Positions 62,837-64,000 of a stretch of DNA of 64,000 nt are shown piece after piece. The position numbers and the translations under genes are program-made. Every line of letters begins with the position of its first letter. Within the stretch, counting starts at the first letter, position 1. The stretch comes from Enterococcus mundtii (GTDB taxonomy: Bacteria; Bacillota; Bacilli; Lactobacillales; Enterococcaceae), in assembly GCF_013394305.1 (NCBI RefSeq), contig NZ_AP019810.1, forward strand, positions 3,005,001 through 3,069,000. Direction: 5' to 3'. Below the pieces are notes generated by a model that did not search any database, had not been told where the DNA came from, and saw only the letters and a program-made list of their open reading frames with translations.

Positions 62837-64000
62837 ATGAAGATACCTATTGAACAACATCGAGAAAAAATCGGTCAATTCAACAACAAATCACAGAAAT
62901 ATATGACGGAAGATAACCTAAAAAGAAATCTAAGCTCACTTGCAGACAGCTTTGGGCATTATCCTGTCGGTAGAGGAGTCTGGTCGCCGACAGGAATATT
63001 GTACTTATTAAGTGTTGGTCAAAATCTTCGGATATCGGAAGCAAATCTACCGAATCGACAGCGTGCAGTACAAGAAACGACTGCTGCATTTGAAGTGGAT
63101 ACATTTGTAGAAGCACGACAACAAGGGAATGAGACCTCTTTACATTCTTTAGTGTCAAGTTCTACTGCGGCTCCCCAGCGATTTACTCCATTTACGCCGA
63201 ATCATTCGTCTATACCTACCAATTCGACGATTGAGGTTGCACTGCCTTCGAATTCGCTCATTTATTTAGTAGAGAAGGCTCATCAGTGGAGCATAGGACT
63301 GCACAAAATGGCGCATCGAATTGCGCAAGTCGAAAATTGCACGACTACGAGCGAGATCTTTCACCAAAACCCTCTTGGACTTTGGAATGGCGCCAATCAT
63401 ACACAAGCTCATTTTAAAACTATTTGTCAGACAGCTATTACAAAATCACAAACAACCAATGAAGAACGAAAAAGTATGCCTGCGAGTATTCAAAAATTTT
63501 CTTTTAAAAAGCAAACAATAGAGAAGACAACACACAGATTCACTGCCGAAGAGGAAGCCAAAAAAATGAAAACGGTATTTGAATCAACGGTGGAAGAATT
63601 CTATCAAACAAAAAATAGAAGAACGACAGAAAAAACAAAAAAGCATGGAACTCCTATTCCTGAAGCGCCAATCGTTGATGCTTTTTGGGGAGAACTGACC
63701 GAGCTCTTTACGACATTTTTCGGTAAACCTGAAAATGCTACATATACCGAGCAACCAGCAGACACGAATGGATACTCAGTGATGGATCATTTGGTTGAGT
63801 GGCTGACCCAGACGTTCTCAGTCAATCATTCGTCCTATGATACGGTGGATAGCAAAATAAATCAGAATTCGAATATTCCTCTAGCGTCAGTTTTACCTGA
63901 TCAATCCCAGACACAAGCTTCAATGGCCGAGCCAGCTGTAAAGGAAGTGGTGGCAGAAGCGATATCACCTTTATGGGAACTCACGAACAAATTGGCGGAA
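62837..64000 (+). CDS. Second giant toxin-like paralogue, 5' part only
   Basis: An open frame of 388 codons that runs off the right edge with no stop. It is clearly paralogous to the N-terminus of the 2412-residue protein. Shared elements in the same order are GQFNN, FGH-x-P, W/F-SP plus hydrophobic segment, FE-x-DTFVE, HxWS-x-x-x-HK-x-AH-x-IA, a CTT...NHTQ-x-HFKT-(V/I)CQ-A cysteine pair, and FSFKK. The segment WGELTELFTTFFGKPENATYTE corresponds to FFKGLTEAFVTFFNDFDQPIYT. The start is uncertain: ATG 62837 is only one base from AAAGGAG, while ATA 62843 gives ideal spacing and aligns with the paralogue's Met1-Pro2-Ile3. Confidence 0.8.
   Translation, partial: MKIPIEQHREKIGQFNNKSQKYMTEDNLKRNLSSLADSFGHYPVGRGVWSPTGILYLLSVGQNLRISEANLPNRQRAVQETTAAFEVDTFVEARQQGNETSLHSLVSSSTAAPQRFTPFTPNHSSIPTNSTIEVALPSNSLIYLVEKAHQWSIGLHKMAHRIAQVENCTTTSEIFHQNPLGLWNGANHTQAHFKTICQTAITKSQTTNEERKSMPASIQKFSFKKQTIEKTTHRFTAEEEAKKMKTVFESTVEEFYQTKNRRTTEKTKKHGTPIPEAPIVDAFWGELTELFTTFFGKPENATYTEQPADTNGYSVMDHLVEWLTQTFSVNHSSYDTVDSKINQNSNIPLASVLPDQSQTQASMAEPAVKEVVAEAISPLWELTNKLAE

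Noticed and set aside
62880-63158. Minus-strand ORF inside the second giant gene
   Set aside because: It is a shadow of the plus-strand frame that aligns with the first paralogue across its whole length.
1-64000. tRNA genes, insertion sequences, integrases, attachment sites
   Set aside because: None seen on either strand. No transposase-like ORF, no tRNA cloverleaf and no long terminal inverted repeats were found by eye.

Overview
The window looks like chromosomal DNA of an Enterococcus species (low-GC Firmicute). The evidence is the water-forming NADH oxidase tail at the left edge, the RNase P / gpsB / recU-PBP1A neighbourhood, an EbsA-like gene, Mga-type regulators, an AA10 chitin-active oxygenase, MucBP and LPXTG surface proteins, and strong AGGAGG-type ribosome binding sites throughout. 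Species cannot be fixed by eye.

Layout. (1) 1-2850: core genes nox (3' end), a small acidic protein, dnaD and nth. (2) About 2850-33560: a roughly 31 kb accessory block lying between nth and the recU-ponA pair, genes that in Bacillus-type genomes belong to one dnaD-nth-ponA-recU neighbourhood. It holds a lipoprotein, two Mga-like regulators flanking a secreted lytic polysaccharide monooxygenase, and then a one-directional cluster from 9273 to 28855. That cluster encodes a type IV secretion core (VirD4, Maff2/VirB2-like, VirB6-like, PrgI, VirB4, PrgK-like SLT/CHAP hydrolase) followed by large repeat-rich membrane, surface and coiled-coil proteins. No relaxase, integrase, replication gene or resolvase is visible. 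A four-gene cell-surface operon (BspA-LRR/MucBP protein, membrane-anchored protein, small secreted protein, LPETG protein) closes the block. (3) 33560-55190: housekeeping genes: ponA and recU (minus strand), ypsA, gpsB, rnpB, a THUMP rRNA methyltransferase, ASCH protein, M32 carboxypeptidase, HD hydrolase, VanZ-RDD protein, cshB, GNAT, T-box-controlled alaS, an ECF S component, a CDF cation exporter, an RNase H-like protein, ebsA, a cold-shock protein and fhs. (4) 55345-64000: two tandem paralogous giant proteins. The first has 2412 residues and a C-terminal HETSH zincin-like motif, a hydrophobic central segment and three R-x-K-R motifs. The second runs off the window.

How it works together. 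The 9-28 kb cluster reads as one long transcription unit under an Mga-like regulator. A wall-penetrating type IV channel is encoded with surface and membrane proteins of unknown role, which could be a conjugation module separated from its DNA-processing genes or a channel now used for adhesion or protein export. The giant toxin-like pair is the other candidate new system. Non-coding elements include rnpB, an alaS T-box, a structured region between rnpB and the methyltransferase gene, and two copies of a dispersed ~100-bp terminator-bearing repeat that begins at the stop codons of two unrelated genes.
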